Positions 26,434 through 40,150 of a DNA stretch of 64,000 nt are shown here, piece by piece (position 1 is the stretch's first letter; each line of letters starts with the position of its first letter). The notes under the pieces are model-generated. The model did no database searches. It saw nothing but the letters and a program-made list of their open reading frames with translations, and was not told the origin of the DNA. The DNA comes from Piscicola geometra (taxonomy: Eukaryota > Annelida > Clitellata > Hirudinida > Piscicolidae). Location of the stretch: positions 1,705,912 through 1,769,911 of the forward strand of contig OX030956.1 of assembly GCA_943735955.1 (NCBI GenBank), read 5' to 3'. The position numbers were made by a program, and so were the translations under genes.

Positions 26434-26559
26434 TCCACTACTACTTCTACTACTACTACCACCACCACCACAACTGAGACAGGTGCGGGGCAAGAGAGGG
26501 TGCTGAGGCTTGCGACAGGAGTCATGAAGAAGCTGTATGAGGCAATCAAGCCTCTTTAA
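23815..26559 (+). CDS. Unrecognised 698-residue Pro/Ser/His/Tyr-rich protein, three exons
   Basis: Exons 23815-25313, 25405-25925 and 26483-26559 join in phase (total 2097 bases). I do not recognise the family. From the N-terminus: a basic stretch and predicted helix (TLSLNPEEREALENLIEEVI, residues 37-56); an acidic Ser-rich patch (62-73); a basic, probably helical block (KYYPGQLKVALKHMTDLPPR, 106-125, continuing to about 145); a Glu run near 160; then a long, probably disordered Pro/Tyr/His/Ser region to exon 1's end. Exon 2 is Ser/Asn/Asp-rich. The C-terminus, split across exons 2 and 3, looks like a folded helical element (SEELVKRLVLRFSEDAQRDF and ATGVMKKLYEAIKPL). Layout suggests a scaffold or RNA-associated regulator; that is only inference. 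The start Met is the first in frame, but an upstream exon cannot be excluded. Confidence 0.75.
26264..26472. repeat. (TAC)n/(ACC)n microsatellite at the end of intron 2 of the unrecognised gene
   Basis: Interrupted TAC/ACC triplets end about 10 bases before the acceptor of the last exon (ccacaactgagacag at 26482). Poly-Tyr, poly-Leu and poly-Val frames here are artefacts. Confidence 0.9.
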
Positions 26560-28846
26560 AGCGTGCAGACTGTTTCAATTCTAGCTCCTAATTAATTTTA
26601 ATTAGTAATTAATTATTTATTCGAAAGGACCTCGTCGTGTTCCCGCTCAACTCCCCGTTAATTCGTCTGCGCAGCAACCTCGTGCTCATGCTTGCCAAGT
26701 CCTTGCGACTGCTGGCCCTCTCAATGCATAGCTGTTCCTAGCTGTTTTTATTAGCATCTGTGCGCTGAAGCGGATCACTGAATTCTCTTGTATGTCATAT
26801 TCTCTTCCATCAATAACCACATTGTTGCCCGGTTCTGCCCATACTACCAACTCTCAACCTCACCTCACTTCCCTTCTGCTAGGTTGCTTCCATGCAGGGT
26901 GATGCCTCAGTTAGAACAGTCTCGACAATATCTTCAGGCTGCTTACTTGCTTGCTTGTTTGTCCTTCTTAAAAATTGACGCTTTTAGCCTCGTGTCTTGT
27001 GTGTTCCATAGTTGATTAGCCAATCACTGGGTCCTCCCTTGCTATTATGTCTCTACAGCATAGCTTCTTTTCCTCAAAGATTGCTTGCTCGATCATTTGC
27101 TGCCATATAAGCACCTTAAATAGTTTCAAATTTCAAATTAATTCCACATTTTAGTTACTGAAAATACTATTTCTCCGTTAGAGATTTTACCATCTCATAG
27201 GTACCATCTCTTGATGTTCTTACCGTTTATTTGAAAACAAATGGGCTGTTTTATTCTTTAAGATTTCTTACTCCTATTTTCTCCTATTTAGTGGCAGGGT
27301 TTCTTTGCAATTTCATATAATGATGCAGCGCTTAACAAATTTTGAACATGTTTTCACAATGTCATTCATCATCACTCGTCATCATTTTGTAATCTATTGC
27401 TTTGTATTCGATTATCGACATTTTAAGGCTAAAGCTCTTCAACGCTATATCAATTTAGTTCCACGCAGCTCCATCATCAGACCCCAGAGACGAGTGTCTT
27501 CCATTCTTTCCCGGTGCATTTAGTGCATGTGAGCCAGTACATCATCATCATCAACATCGTCATTATCATCGCCATCATCATCATAGTTAATGGAGTGTAT
27601 TTGAGATTGGGTTTTTTCGATTTGCTGGAGAGGTCATTTGAGCTGCTTGCCACTGTTTAATCATGAGCTTTCTTGGCTCTTGCTCGCACCCATGAAGGCC
27701 TGCTTTATTTCCTTTCTCGTTTTCATGATCAAATCATTTCTGATCAATCATGTATAGTCAAGGTTTACAGATTACCTTCAAATCGATTTGATGAACGTTC
27801 GCTCCTTCTTGGTTTATTGTAGATTCGTTTAAGATTGCTTGATTTTATGACAATATGCATTGAAAATCACTGAAATTGTAGAGACTAATCTTTTAAAAAG
27901 TACTAACCAGTCATCTCGGCTTTTCCTTCAACCTCTCATTAAGGACCATTGGAAAAAGAAAATAATAAAACAGTTTTCAAGTTGATTCAAGCCTGTACAG
28001 AGTGCAATGGCGGTCATATACAGAATTAAAAACAATGAGGGTTTATACTGTTCATCGCAAATGGTGCCATTTTGGTCGACTATTTCAACATTTGCTCCAT
28101 AAACTATTAATTTTCTCTAATAATAAAAGTCAATAAATGTTTACACAAATGAGTCTTCTATAAAAATGTACAAATTATGAAAAAAATATATAAATAAATG
28201 TACAAAATGAGAAAAAAAGATTTCTGACATAATTTTTTCGATTGTTTGAGATCAACTCGAGTTCTATTAAAGACGTATTTCTAGTTAACTAAACAACATA
28301 TAGAGAAGATGAAAGATTTTCTATAAAACTGCTTCTTTTCATTTCTTGAATTTTCTTTTCCTAGTTGTTGGCAATCAAATACAGCATGCGCCTAATACAT
28401 TGAGCAATTGGGTCAATATGAAAAAAAATTAGTTAGAATACCCAAAACAGCGGAGGTTATAGTCCACTGGAGGAGGCTCCACAAGACTCGAGTGCCAATA
28501 TTTCTGATATAGAATTTCCAAATTTGAAATATTTTAAAAAGTCAGTAAAATAATTATATTTTTTGGAATCTCGTTAGTAATAATAATAAAAATACGATAA
28601 ATACTTGTGTTTCAATGTTTTTCAATGACAGTTCTACTATGATGTGTCTATGTAAAATAGTGGTTCACTTTTGTTGATATGTGGATTTTTACAGTTTTTA
28701 TTATTTATAACAATTTCAATTTGACATGTATTTTTTCAAAAACAACACTTCATTTGTAAGTTTTCGATGCTTCTATGCTATCTCTATCTGTCTTTTTTCA
28801 GCTACCATATTAAGTTTTTTAAGTGACTTATTCCATTTTAGTAAAA
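26560..28846. other. Intergenic region, no gene seen
   Basis: AT-rich. A short (ATC)n repeat lies at 27541-27588. Several AATAAA-like words near 27960-28130 could serve the upstream gene. No exon supported. Confidence 0.7.
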
Positions 28847-30231
28847 ATGATTTTACAGATTCCAAAATGGCTGGAAAGTGTTTCCAAAGTCACTTCCAAC
28901 ATGAATATTCTTCTCAAAAGTGCCTGGCTTTTGATGATTCTTGGCTATTTGGCTTCTTTCCACACATCCATCTTCCAAAACACTGCCATCATCCCAGGTG
29001 AGTTCTTCCCTCCGAACTTCAAAGTCTGGACATTGTTCACTCATCTGTTTGTCGAAGTGCACGTCTGGAGTTTGTGCTGCAACCTGGTGGTCATTTTCCT
29101 CTACCACCAACTGCTTGAGCCCCTCTGGGGACCTGCTGAGATGCACAAGTTCATTCTCTTCAACACCGTCATCTCCGCCTTCTTCAATGCAGTCTTCTAC
29201 ATCACGTACTACCTCCTGATTGACCGCATTGACTTCATCTTCAACGTCTCGATCCACGGCTTCGCGGCCAGCATGGCAGGTTTCAGTGTGGCTGTGAAGC
29301 AGATCATGCCCGAGCAGGTCCTTCTCACTGTGAGAGGCTTCAAACTTCAGAACAAACACATTCCACTCTTGCTTCTTCTCGTCTGCATCCTTGCCTACTC
29401 CATCCGCATCATCCCTTTCACCCACCTCATTCTCTTCTCCTGCGGCTTCGTCACCAGCTGGGTCTACTTGAGGTTCTACCAACTGCACAACAACCGCAAC
29501 CACGGCGATGCTGCTGACTCATTCTCCTTCTCCAGGTTCTTGAACACTTCTTGCACCACTGCACACAACAGCATACTTCCCAGTTGTGATTCTCTGCAGA
29601 TTAAATGACACAAAGTTTCAATAGTATAGTCATTATTTTAAATGAATGCATTGCATTACAAAGAAAGTTTTCTGGTTACAATGCTAATATTGATATTAAA
29701 TGGCTTATCGCTTTACATTTCAATATTATTTTAATAATCATTTTTGATGCAAACTCCCAAAGCTTCTTCCCGGAACTGTTTCAGCCTCTGGTCAGAGTCC
29801 CTTCGAAGCATGTGCACTGGCTGCTTGTATGTCTGCATGTTTGTCCGCGTCCCTCTAAGAACACTCTTGTCAGTCTCTCGAACCTCCCTCAACCCTCCTC
29901 CACCCCCTCCTACCACACTCCCACCTACCATGCTCCCTCCGTTGACCCTCCATCTTATGAGTCCTTCATTTCTGCAGTTGATCATGGGTAAGTAAATGTT
30001 TCTTTGCTCACCTCACTCTAGTCTATCAACTTATTCAATCAACAATCCACCAGTTCACATGGCCAGTCTGAACAGCTGTTGATGACTTCCTCCCAGCAAC
30101 AGCAACAAACACTATCTCAACAGCAACAACAACAACAAATGCAACAACAACAACTATTACCACAACCTTCCATGAGTGTCAAGGAGGCTCTCTCGAGGAA
30201 CCTGATCACCTTCAAGGTCGTCACTGCCTGA
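28847..30231 (+). CDS. Tmem115: TMEM115, rhomboid-like Golgi membrane protein
   Basis: Golgi multipass protein of the rhomboid-like superfamily without protease activity, implicated in Golgi-to-ER retrograde traffic. Exons 28847-29535, 29763-29987 and 30054-30231 are in phase and give 363 residues (human about 351). Conserved blocks seen: FPPNFKVWTLFTH (54-66), LLEPLWG (89-95), IHG (136-138), SWVYLRFYQ, and the junction-spanning SFFPELFQP. About six hydrophobic segments are visible (for example 22-38, 102-125, and IPLLLLLVCILAYSIRIIPF). The tail is Pro/Ser-rich, then glutamine-rich from CAA/CAG codons, and ends LITFKVVTA, like the LITFEAAP near the human C-terminus. The start is the first in-frame ATG. 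An acceptor-like tttacag just after it leaves Met19 as an alternative start. Confidence 0.93.
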
Positions 30232-30460
30232 ACAACCATGCCGCCGCTCCTCCTCTCCCACAATTATTTAATTTGCTCTTTATACATTTTCTTCTCTTCT
30301 TTTCCCACTAAAATTACTAAAGCATGTGGAGTGGCATGATGTTGTTTTCCAATGAAGATATGAATCAGAACTTGATAGAATAACCACATGCACTGAACTC
30401 CAACTACACTCAATGAGTTATATTCTCTTCCTTCAATATTTTCGTGTTTTATTCACTAGT

Positions 30461-30542
30461 ATTAGTGATGATGATGATGATGTTAGTGATGAGTATTGGT
30501 GAAGAAGAAGAAGATGATGATGATGATGATGATGATGAGGAT
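30461..30542. repeat. (GAT)n microsatellite
   Basis: Interrupted GAT triplets downstream of TMEM115, possibly in its 3' UTR. The acidic frame across it is not a gene. Confidence 0.85.
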
Positions 30543-31946
30543 GGAGTACTCGATTCCAAGTTATTCATAGTATTCATGTGTTCAGAGCTATATCATATAT
30601 CAGAAATATCATTGCTATCATCATCAAGACACTAATTAAGAACATCTGCATGCACTGCCATGGCATGGTCACATTATACGGCCAAGTAAGCGCTTTCTTG
30701 TGTGGAAAAAGAAATGTTGGTGAAGTTGTAAAATTTAGATAATTCTATGTTATTCGCTCTGATTGAACAATTGAACTTCATAGCGAAGAATTCAACGCTG
30801 CAAATGTGAAAGGTTTATTCAGTTTTTGATTTTTTGGCAATTTCTTTTTCCTGCGTGAGCATACTATTTATAAAAATGTCACTTTCGAATCTAAGATAAT
30901 CGTTCTTTCGGTTTTTAAAATTTTTGTCGATGCTGATTTGAATTGATGCTGGATTGCTATTAAACTGCTTCTAGGACACTGATCTCCATAAGACACATCG
31001 CAATCATATGTTGCACCACCACACCGGGGAACCATCATGGCGTCTCAAACAAAAGATTCCTTTGCTGCTTGTTTTATCCTTCCAATTCAACTGCATCTCA
31101 TTTCGAACGATTCATTCTTAATTATTGTCTCACTATTTCCAGACAAGCATTCTGGCACTCATTCATTGCATTCCAGTCTCTATAACTTCTTTCTGCTGCA
31201 TTCATTTATTAAAAATAATTTTCCATGAGAAATCTTGAGGTTTATTTGTATTTTTTGTATAGCTACCAGTAACTTCTGAATATAAAACTTGCAGCATTTG
31301 CTCTGTGGTTTTTACCTGAGTTCTTCTTCCCACAGTCATCTCACGTGACGACAAACAAACTCTGAAACTGTATATCTATCTGAATTCTATGAAAAAAGCT
31401 GTTCGGAAATCTCTTTTGGCAATTTTTATTTATCGTGGAACATATCGTATTTAATTCAAAAGGTCAACGGGAAGCAGAGCGTGTAAGAACTTAAACCAAG
31501 GTAAATGGCTCGAGTGCAACTGACGCCCGATCTGGTTTCAAAGTTGCTTGGGCTCTTTCGAGATTTTCCTGATTATAACTTTTTAAGATATAATGGTTCG
31601 TGGCGGATCAATAGGGGAAGTCCTGACTTCATTAAAAGTTTTACTTAAAAAAAGTTTTAATTTTAAACAAAAGTTTTATTCCGATAGCGTTCCTAATTAA
31701 AATTGGATTAAATAATTCTTTCTTGGAACCTACCCAATTTTCATTTTAAACTAATCTTATATTCCATGGAAGATACTATTTTCATGAATTTAATGTTTTT
31801 TAATATTAAAAGGTTTTGAAACAAATTTAAAAGTTTTAATAAAACTCATTGAAAATGACAAATTTCCATAAGTACTAAAAGACGTTAAAATAAATATTTT
31901 TTTAAGATAAAGATACAAGTTTTCGGTCAACACTTCAATCCATGCA

Positions 31947-32108
31947 TTATTCTGCGTGGTGGGCAGGGCAGCGATCTGCTGCAAATCTTGGAGGAGTCCT
32001 ACTCAGCATAAACGGTGATCTTATGGGGGTCCTGGGGTCCAAATCATTGAAGTAGACCCCTTCACTACCAAAAAGTGGGAAGAATCGGACCCCAGGATCG
32101 CCGTCCAT
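31947..32108 (-). other. Short 53-codon ORF overlapping an inverted repeat
   Basis: Minus-strand ATG..TAA frame starting MDGDPGVRFFPLFGSEGV, in a GC-richer patch within AT-rich DNA. An in-frame stop lies just upstream of the ATG. I recognise no family; it may be a piece of a repeat element. Confidence 0.2.
32030..32097. repeat. Inverted repeat, 11-bp perfect arms
   Basis: tcctggggtcc (32030-32040) pairs with ggaccccagga (32087-32097) across 46 bases. Outside the arms, acggtgatc and gatcgccgt extend the pairing with a bulge. It could be a folded-back or transposon remnant. Confidence 0.7.
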
Positions 32109-35100
32109 GTTGGTGGGTCAGTATGCGAGAAGAGTTTGTTCACTTTTTTCCCTTTAAAGGTATTCTACAACAAAATTAGTTTCAACGAGATGAAATAAGG
32201 TACCAAGAAGGCTTTGGAGCGCTGGGTTCAAAAGCAATGAAACCAATAAAAGTCTGAAGAAAAACAAAAACATGGGGTCGGTTTCAACTTTTACCAGATC
32301 TAAGAAAGTTCAGCTTGAAGTAGACGTGAGGTTTTGATGAGGTTCTGGTAACATTTTTCAATTTCTACGCATGAATCATGAAAAAAACAACGAACCTTGC
32401 TCCATGAACAATTTTTAAAGATTAAAATTTAATCAACTGCGCGTCTATGCACCTCGAGATTGATCGAAAACATTTCATTTAGGAAATCTCAAGTTTTGAA
32501 AACAAATATAAAGAGTTTTTTCAGAGTTATTTGTCATCTTCACCATCCGTCATCATCAATTAGTCATTATCTCATTCTTGAATGAAAAGTTTAATCAGGA
32601 CGTGAATGAATAATCTCTAATGAATAGACTCTAATCATTCCTGACACTGCTTAGCCTTTGAAACATTTTGACAAACCACCATCGTCATTAGCAATATCAA
32701 TCTTCTGTCTTACACCCTGCGCTCATTTTATAAAAACTAAATTTGCGAAAAAAAGCATAAATTTATGAAAATAATATAACATGTTCAAGAGTCGAAATAT
32801 GAATGAAAAACAATAATAACTTGAAGATAAAAAAACAAAAAATACAAAAACAAAAAGTTTGATGTGAGAATGCTTTGTGTGGGAATGAAGTTTTATGGTC
32901 AAAGTTGCCACTTGACGGTCCAAAGTCTTTCTAATGTTTGCAGAGGGGTGAATTGAATCTATCTGATTCTGGGTGCATGTTTGAAATTACTTTTTGCGTC
33001 TTCAGTCATTTGATAAAATGATAGATTAAAAGCTAATGTATGAATGGAATGAAGGGTGTTGGATAGATGAATGAATTCACGAATCAAATGATGGACAGAA
33101 AAATATGAAAAGAATAGAAAGATGAAGAATGGAGAATGAATGAATAAATCAATGATTAGAGCGGAACTGGTTCAAAAAAGTAAAAGCGATAACAGTAAAA
33201 ACTTTGGGGATTAAATATTGAAAAATGATTTTTAATTTTGAAATATTAAGAACATATGTTGTGAAACATATTTTAAAAGTATATTTTTCATAAGTTTATA
33301 CGCATAAACTTGTATTAAAACATTTTATATAACATCCAGTAATAGGTATTCACAATAAAAACTTTATGAGAATTTAATTAAGAAAAAAAACATTTTTATT
33401 TACTACGTTTTTTGTTTTTACTATTCGGGCCAGCAATGCTTCATCCAGCGGTTCTCGCTCGCCAAAGAACACTTCAGTGCGGACTTTTGGACCCGAATGA
33501 ACCTTTCAGCCACCCACTCAAGCACTCTAGAAGAACGGACAAAGTTTATTATATATTTGCCAAATTAAATAGAAACAATGATTATCAGCTGGGGCAGAAT
33601 TTTCATCATTTATGGTCGTCAGAGATCCAGCATTGTAAACCTAAATGAGTCAAGTGGAATAGTGCGAGAAAGGAAACCAGTGGCTAAGGTTTTCAGTTGA
33701 AAAGAGCAAAATTTTTAGACCAGGTAATTTGTTTTTTCAACCCAATATATATTTTAACTTTTTCAGATAAAATATATTCATCCACACAAAAGTCGAAGGG
33801 TAGATGTTTTCAACGGTCTTACATTTATCTTTAGCGTGAAATTATGTGAAAAATAGCTCAATTTTTTTCCGAAACCACGATCAAGATAAGAAAACTGAAC
33901 TTTTTAGCTACGTTACCACAAATTCTTTTGCCCCAAAGTCTGCTCTCAGGCATTTAGTGGAAATAGGAAGAATCTTTTTTTACATCCGGCATGGTGGAAC
34001 AGTACTTTTTGTGTGTTGTGTAATGCTGGCCTAAGAGGAGTGTGTAGTTAATGAAGATAAAGCACTTGGCAAGCTTCAGTTCCTCCATCTTCATTTTCAG
34101 AGGGATCGTTTGTTCTTTATTCCTGATCATCGATGCAGAAATAGTGGAAGATACCATTTATAAACAAGCATTCTCCGTATCTCAACACTCATATTCATTT
34201 AGATTATCAAATTATTATAGTTTTTCTCAAAGCAGTTTAGTTAATATTTTGGTAACTATGACTCAAACTTCATGTTTTCTCTTGCAACCTGATAAAAAAT
34301 CATTTTCAGGTGCTCTTTTCATTAACATTTCTGATCTGTCCCAACAATTATTTCCGTATTTTTTCAGAAACTGGGTAAAACTAATTAATCAAAAGATTTT
34401 CCTTTATACATCTACATATTTATATATTTAAATGTATAAATGTAAAGTATATATTTATACTAATGTATGTATGTGTGTGTGTTGACGAGTTGACGAGGAC
34501 ATTTAAGGGACTGCGGTTGTTCCACGGAAGTTTTATCGGAAAGACAAATGTTTCATTCACGGGATTAGATTTTAGAAAATAATTATATAAAAAATGTGAA
34601 AAATAAATTCACTTATTCAACTGTTTTTAAGCCCAATTTGATTCTTCGTTTTCTATTATTTTTTGAATCCAAAACTATGTGTTTGTGAGTTTAAAATCAC
34701 AAATGATCGCCAAAACTTCAGTGAAGAACTCATAAACTTATTGATTTAAATGATGCGCTCACAATAAATAGGTAAGTTCCGAACATATAAAAGGTTTAAT
34801 TAGAAGCAAAGTGTGATAAACCTTTTGTTGCTTGGGCGATCCATCATCCACTCCAAGGTACATTCTGTTACCTTCATAAATTCCACAACACGAACGCGTT
34901 CTAATGAATCCTATTTTTAATATTAAGTACTTAATAAATGAATTTTTATGAATTTTTTTGGCTTCAGGCGGGTAATTAGTTTGATAGGGCCTAATGATAA
35001 AATTGATCACGCTTCGGCAACTCCAGCAATTTGTCACTATGCTGGACCGGGATTGGGAGCGTTGAAGGGAGGCTTAATTTCTTGGCGACAATAATTTAAA

Positions 35101-38100
35101 ACTTTAAAGTTTTGAAGTAGTTGAGTCTTGGAATATTAGAAAATTTGTTTTGAAATACAAAACAATATTTTTATTTTGGCAGTTTTCTTAAAGATTACAT
35201 GATGATCAACCGAGATTTATAATATTTATTTTTATGCTTTCAACATAATTTTTTTCTTCATTGTATTACCTTGACCATTTATTCTAAATGTGCGTCTCTG
35301 TAAAATTTTAAAATGACTGAAGTATATTTAATGGTCGAATAAAGTTACTAATTTTTAAAGACAAAATCTGATTATTTGGATAAATGACGCAAAAATGCAC
35401 CTCAGAGACATTTATTAAAAATAATTCATAATAAACAGAATGCGTAAGTTTTAATTCTATTTTAATTAAAAAACGTAATATCAGAAAATGTCATCAATAA
35501 TTTTTCTTAAAATATCGATATTTTGGGTGCTGTGCTTTTAAATGAACTCACAAAATTTCACTGAAGATCGGTGTGTGTCGGTTAAGTCTTCATTCTGCAC
35601 TTTAAGAACCAGATACACTCTTTGGCTAAATAATTAATGATAATTTATTTGATAATTTTTTTATTAAAAAAATATTGGAGAAAAAAATGAAGCATTTTTT
35701 TATAGGAAAAAAATTATAACAAACAGTAGTACATGTCAGATAAATTTTGTTGTCTGGTTATTTCAAGGTTTTAATAATATAATTTTTGTTAATTTAAAAA
35801 AAAACTTAATACATTTGTATTGTTCAAAGATTTTTATTATTTATGGAACTTTGAGCGAAGACGAAGTAAGTTTGCAATATAAAATGTATGTTAATTAAAT
35901 TTTAAATAAAGTATATTTCTTTTTTTAAATATAACTTTTAAAAAGCTAGAGGTTTTCATAAATAACTAATGAAGAGAACGGAGAAAAGAAATAGAAGTCT
36001 AATTTTTCAAAGTCTTGATGAATTAAGAAAAACCTTCAGAGCCCTGATTAACGATTTCAAGAGCCTCACCAACTTAGTTAATAATAAACATCCATAGCCT
36101 CCTATACATGAAAAAATGTGAGAAAATCATTTGTCGAACAAATTTGAATACACATGTGCAAAGAAGATGCCTTGAACCACCTGTGGCAGCATAGCTGAGT
36201 GTTTGTTGTGAAAGACATTCCAAGTTGACTAGTTTCTTTCACCTCGCGTTTGTGTTCGTTGAGAGTTGAAAAATGAGCAACTGGCCAGCTCAGACAAAAA
36301 GTCATGTAGGTAAAAGAGGTGTCTTAATCGAAGAAAAAGTGGTCGAGTGGTATTATCATCCAATCTTCAGACGTCTTTCACTCTCTTGTTCCATCCCCTT
36401 GTGAACTAAATGCTTGAAACCTGCCTTGCAGTTTGATAAAGATGAGAAGTTCACAAAAAAAGGATGATGAGCTTCTAATGTCAATTCCGCACGATGTAGC
36501 CTCCATAATCAATCAATGTAATGGCAATGTTTAGTTTGATTATTTTAGTTTTGAAGAAAATAGTAATTGAAAAAGAACGGAAAATTTGTTCTAAGGAACA
36601 TTATTTTTTCAGGTCTTAGGTTTTAAGCATAAGAATGAAATGTTCAAATTTTTAATAAACGGAAAAAATGTTTGTATATTGGTACAATAGGATGTGAGCC
36701 TTTGTACAATCAAAAATTTATAGTGCTTCATCTTTGAGATTATTTAAAAACAAAATTATGGCAAAAAGGCTGATTTTGGTTTTCGAGAAAGCAAGTGGAG
36801 GCAGAACCTTGAAGAATCAGCAACCAAAATCAAAAATCTATCTTCACAAGATGGCCGAAAAATTCCTATTAGATTATTTAGGTGTATGAAAACTCCAGGT
36901 GGTTTTGATAATGATCTCAGCATGCACACACACGTGATGTTTGCACATGGCAAACTCCGAAGCACCTCTGCAACACATGAGTCCTGGCACACTCAAGCAA
37001 TCACGTCTGTTTGATAAGTCTCCACTGGAACAAACAAACATTCTGATTCAGGATTACCTGTATTACACAGGCTGTATGTATTAGATAATTAGTTCAGGAA
37101 ACTTCAGTTTTCGGGAGGAATTAGATTTGACAGAAAGCCGCCAGTCCGGAAGGTCTCAGTTTTCTTCCGACATTTAAAATTCGTTTAACAGACTTTATAG
37201 GGTACTAACATCCATTATTTGATAGTGAAATGTGCAAAGTTAAATTAAATGCCACTGGAAGTACTTTATAAATAAAATTTTGAACAATAATTTTCAATTT
37301 ATAAATAATTTCACGTATGTTTGAACATATTTAGTACAATGGAATAAGACTTGTATTTTTGAAAAGCATACCTTATTTTTAAATGTTTGTATGAAAAAGA
37401 GACAAACTTTGTTCATCCTTGCACTCCTTCCTTCACCATTCAAAAACCACATGCACTTTCAAAATCAACCTCCTTTGCCATGAGACTTTGTGACGCCAGT
37501 GTTCTACACCATGAACATTTTCTGTGTCTATGAATTCTTCTCCACCCCGTTTATCATATTTTTTTCGTGTAGTTTTTATTTTATTATTTTTTACACTCTT
37601 ACAAAGCCAATAAAGTGAAGGAGTTTTTTTATAATAAAGTTAAAGTAGATTTGACTTTTTCCAATTAATTAAAGTTATAGGTAATCTTTTTGATAAGTTT
37701 AAACCCTAATTAATATCTGTTTGGCTTCCTCTTTTATGAGAATAGATTTTGAAAACGAAGGAATACTTTATGAAATGTCAGAAATAATAGGTATGCAAAA
37801 AAGATGATGTTTTCAATTAGTTTGAATTCCTAATGAGATAGAGTAGAAAGTAGAGAACACGCCGTAGTGGGGGTCAAATACTTTACCCACACAATCCTCT
37901 AACCAATTAATTGCGTTTAAAAAATTAATTCATAAATTGATTTATAATTTCGATCGTACCAAAGCTGTAGAAGTCGCACATTGAAGGGGTTTTCGGTGAA
38001 CGGCATTAGCGTAAAAGTAAGGTAGTAAAGTGCATTGCATGATCATTGATCATACATGAGACACCTGTTACAGAGTTTTCACCATATTTATGTCTCTGAG

Positions 38101-40019
38101 CGTGATCTAACACGAGGTAATGGTCATTTCTCAAGAACCTTTGGCATAATTGTGTTTTCGTTTTTAGAAATTTTCTAGGCGTAAAAATATTGTTTATACA
38201 ATGAGAAAATGACGTTTATCGACGGTTTAGACTGCGATACATCTTCGTGATAACTGAATGGCTGCTTGTTCCAAGGCTCTGTGAAGGATCTAGTTCCAGT
38301 CTTTTGTGAGCAGTTTAAAAGATAGTGGAAAGACATAAGAGCATGCATTTTAAGTTTAAAAATATAAGAAGTACTCGTTAAGTTCTAGTGGCTTCAGATG
38401 CTTCAGTTTAAGCTCTAACTTTTCAAAGTTATGAAAGCTTTTCCAATAAAATCTTTAAGCTAAATTTTAAAGTATTTTAAAAATTTCAAAAAAGACATTA
38501 AAAGTTCTTTAAAGAAATATTTTAAATAGATATTTATTTTCATATTTTGTCTCAATTTTCACCAGCACAATTCCTTCTCCACCCTCTCTCTCTAGTGCTT
38601 TCAAACCGGCCATGCATCATAAGGCAATTCTTCTTAATCTCCTATGTTACCTTTCCTCTAATGCCTTATTTAAAGGATAATGCTCTATAGGGTTTTTCTG
38701 AAAGTTCTCAAATTTATCTCGATCTATTTTTCGAAAATTTTTTATGGTGAGCAATACAAAAAGATATTTTGATCTAGTTATTATCATAATGGAACTTATG
38801 ATATTTAGTAAAAATCTCAAACTTGAAAGCCTAACTTTTAAAGGGCATATAATTGACATGAAAGTAGAAAAAAATAGCCTGTTGAAGAATGCTTCATATT
38901 GTCTTAAAAGTTACCACAATTAGCCTTCTCAAAAACATTAGGTCATTCGTGTTCGTAGCATCCTCCATCCACTCATCATCTTCGAGAGCATCATTTCCAA
39001 GACAAATAAATAACGCCATCAGGAGAGCCATCAAAAGCACTTTTGTACCAGAAGACGGATAGGAGGAATATGGTCCTTTCTTGGTTTAATAAAAACTTGG
39101 AATTGTGTTTTCTAGTCTATGAATTATCTTTGGTGCTTTTAATACTGCTTTGAATACGAAAAAATACAATTCTAAGGTATTTAAGCCCCCTGTAAAAATG
39201 TTATTGCAATTTTATGAATATCAGAAAAATCTATTTTTCCGATAAGTTTTCGGAATAAACAGTTTTATTTGATAAGTCGAAAGAACAATCAAACCGTTTA
39301 AGTGCGTATGTAATATTTATAAATTAAAGATAGTGAGGATGCTGTGAAACTGGGATAGTTTGTGAGATCGCTTTCGTAACGACAAAATAACGACTGATAA
39401 AAGGCATGTAAAGTATGATAGATCTTCAAAAAATCTAAAGACGCGAAGGCATTTTAAAGACAAAATGCTTCAACTTTTAATTGTGGCTCATGGAATAAAA
39501 AGTTAATGTACATGAAATTTATTACTCTTTGGAGAATAATCTGTGAATAAAAATATTTTTTCATGTTTTCACGAAGGCTCCATTATGGCAAGTGTTGGAA
39601 ACAATTCTGATTTATTTCTTTATAGTTGCCTTCACATGCACATTACTTTATATTTCAGCATGGCTAAAGACGTTAAATATTTATGGAATCATAAAATATA
39701 TAAATTTCAAGACGTGAAAATTCAAGAATAAATTACTCCTTAAAATTTTGTAAAATAAAAATTTACTTTTTAACACTTGACTTTTACAATGAAACAAGCT
39801 TTTTAGACTTTCATAAGTAGCGAAAATATAAGGCTTATTAGGTTGTTTAATTTTTTTTATATATATTTATTTTCAAGGCTTTAGGACAAAATGAAGCTGT
39901 TTATATGACTTAAATATAATTTTTCATAATAAAAAAAGTCTCGTTTTAATTATTGCAACTAAGACACAAATTCTAAGTGGCCTCAAAGCTCGTTGGGGTT
40001 GTACGCCACTATAATAATG

Positions 40020-40150
40020 CTTGTCATTATTATTATTCTTATTATTAATTATATTATTATTGTTTATTATTATTATTTATTATTATTTATTGATATTTAT
40101 TATTATTTATTATTATTATTATTATTATCATTATTATTATTTTTATTAAA
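40020..40150. repeat. (ATT)n microsatellite
   Basis: Interrupted ATT/TTA triplets in the gene-poor region. Confidence 0.9.

Noticed and set aside
26112..26549. Poly-Val frame of 145 residues on the minus strand
   Set aside because: TAC/ACC microsatellite read in reverse.
28853..29503. 216-residue minus-strand frame
   Set aside because: Shadow of the TMEM115 first exon, whose + strand frame has clear homology and membrane segments.
34051..34431. 126-codon frame rich in Phe, Ile and Ser
   Set aside because: Composition follows the AT-rich background; no splice context, signal or family features.
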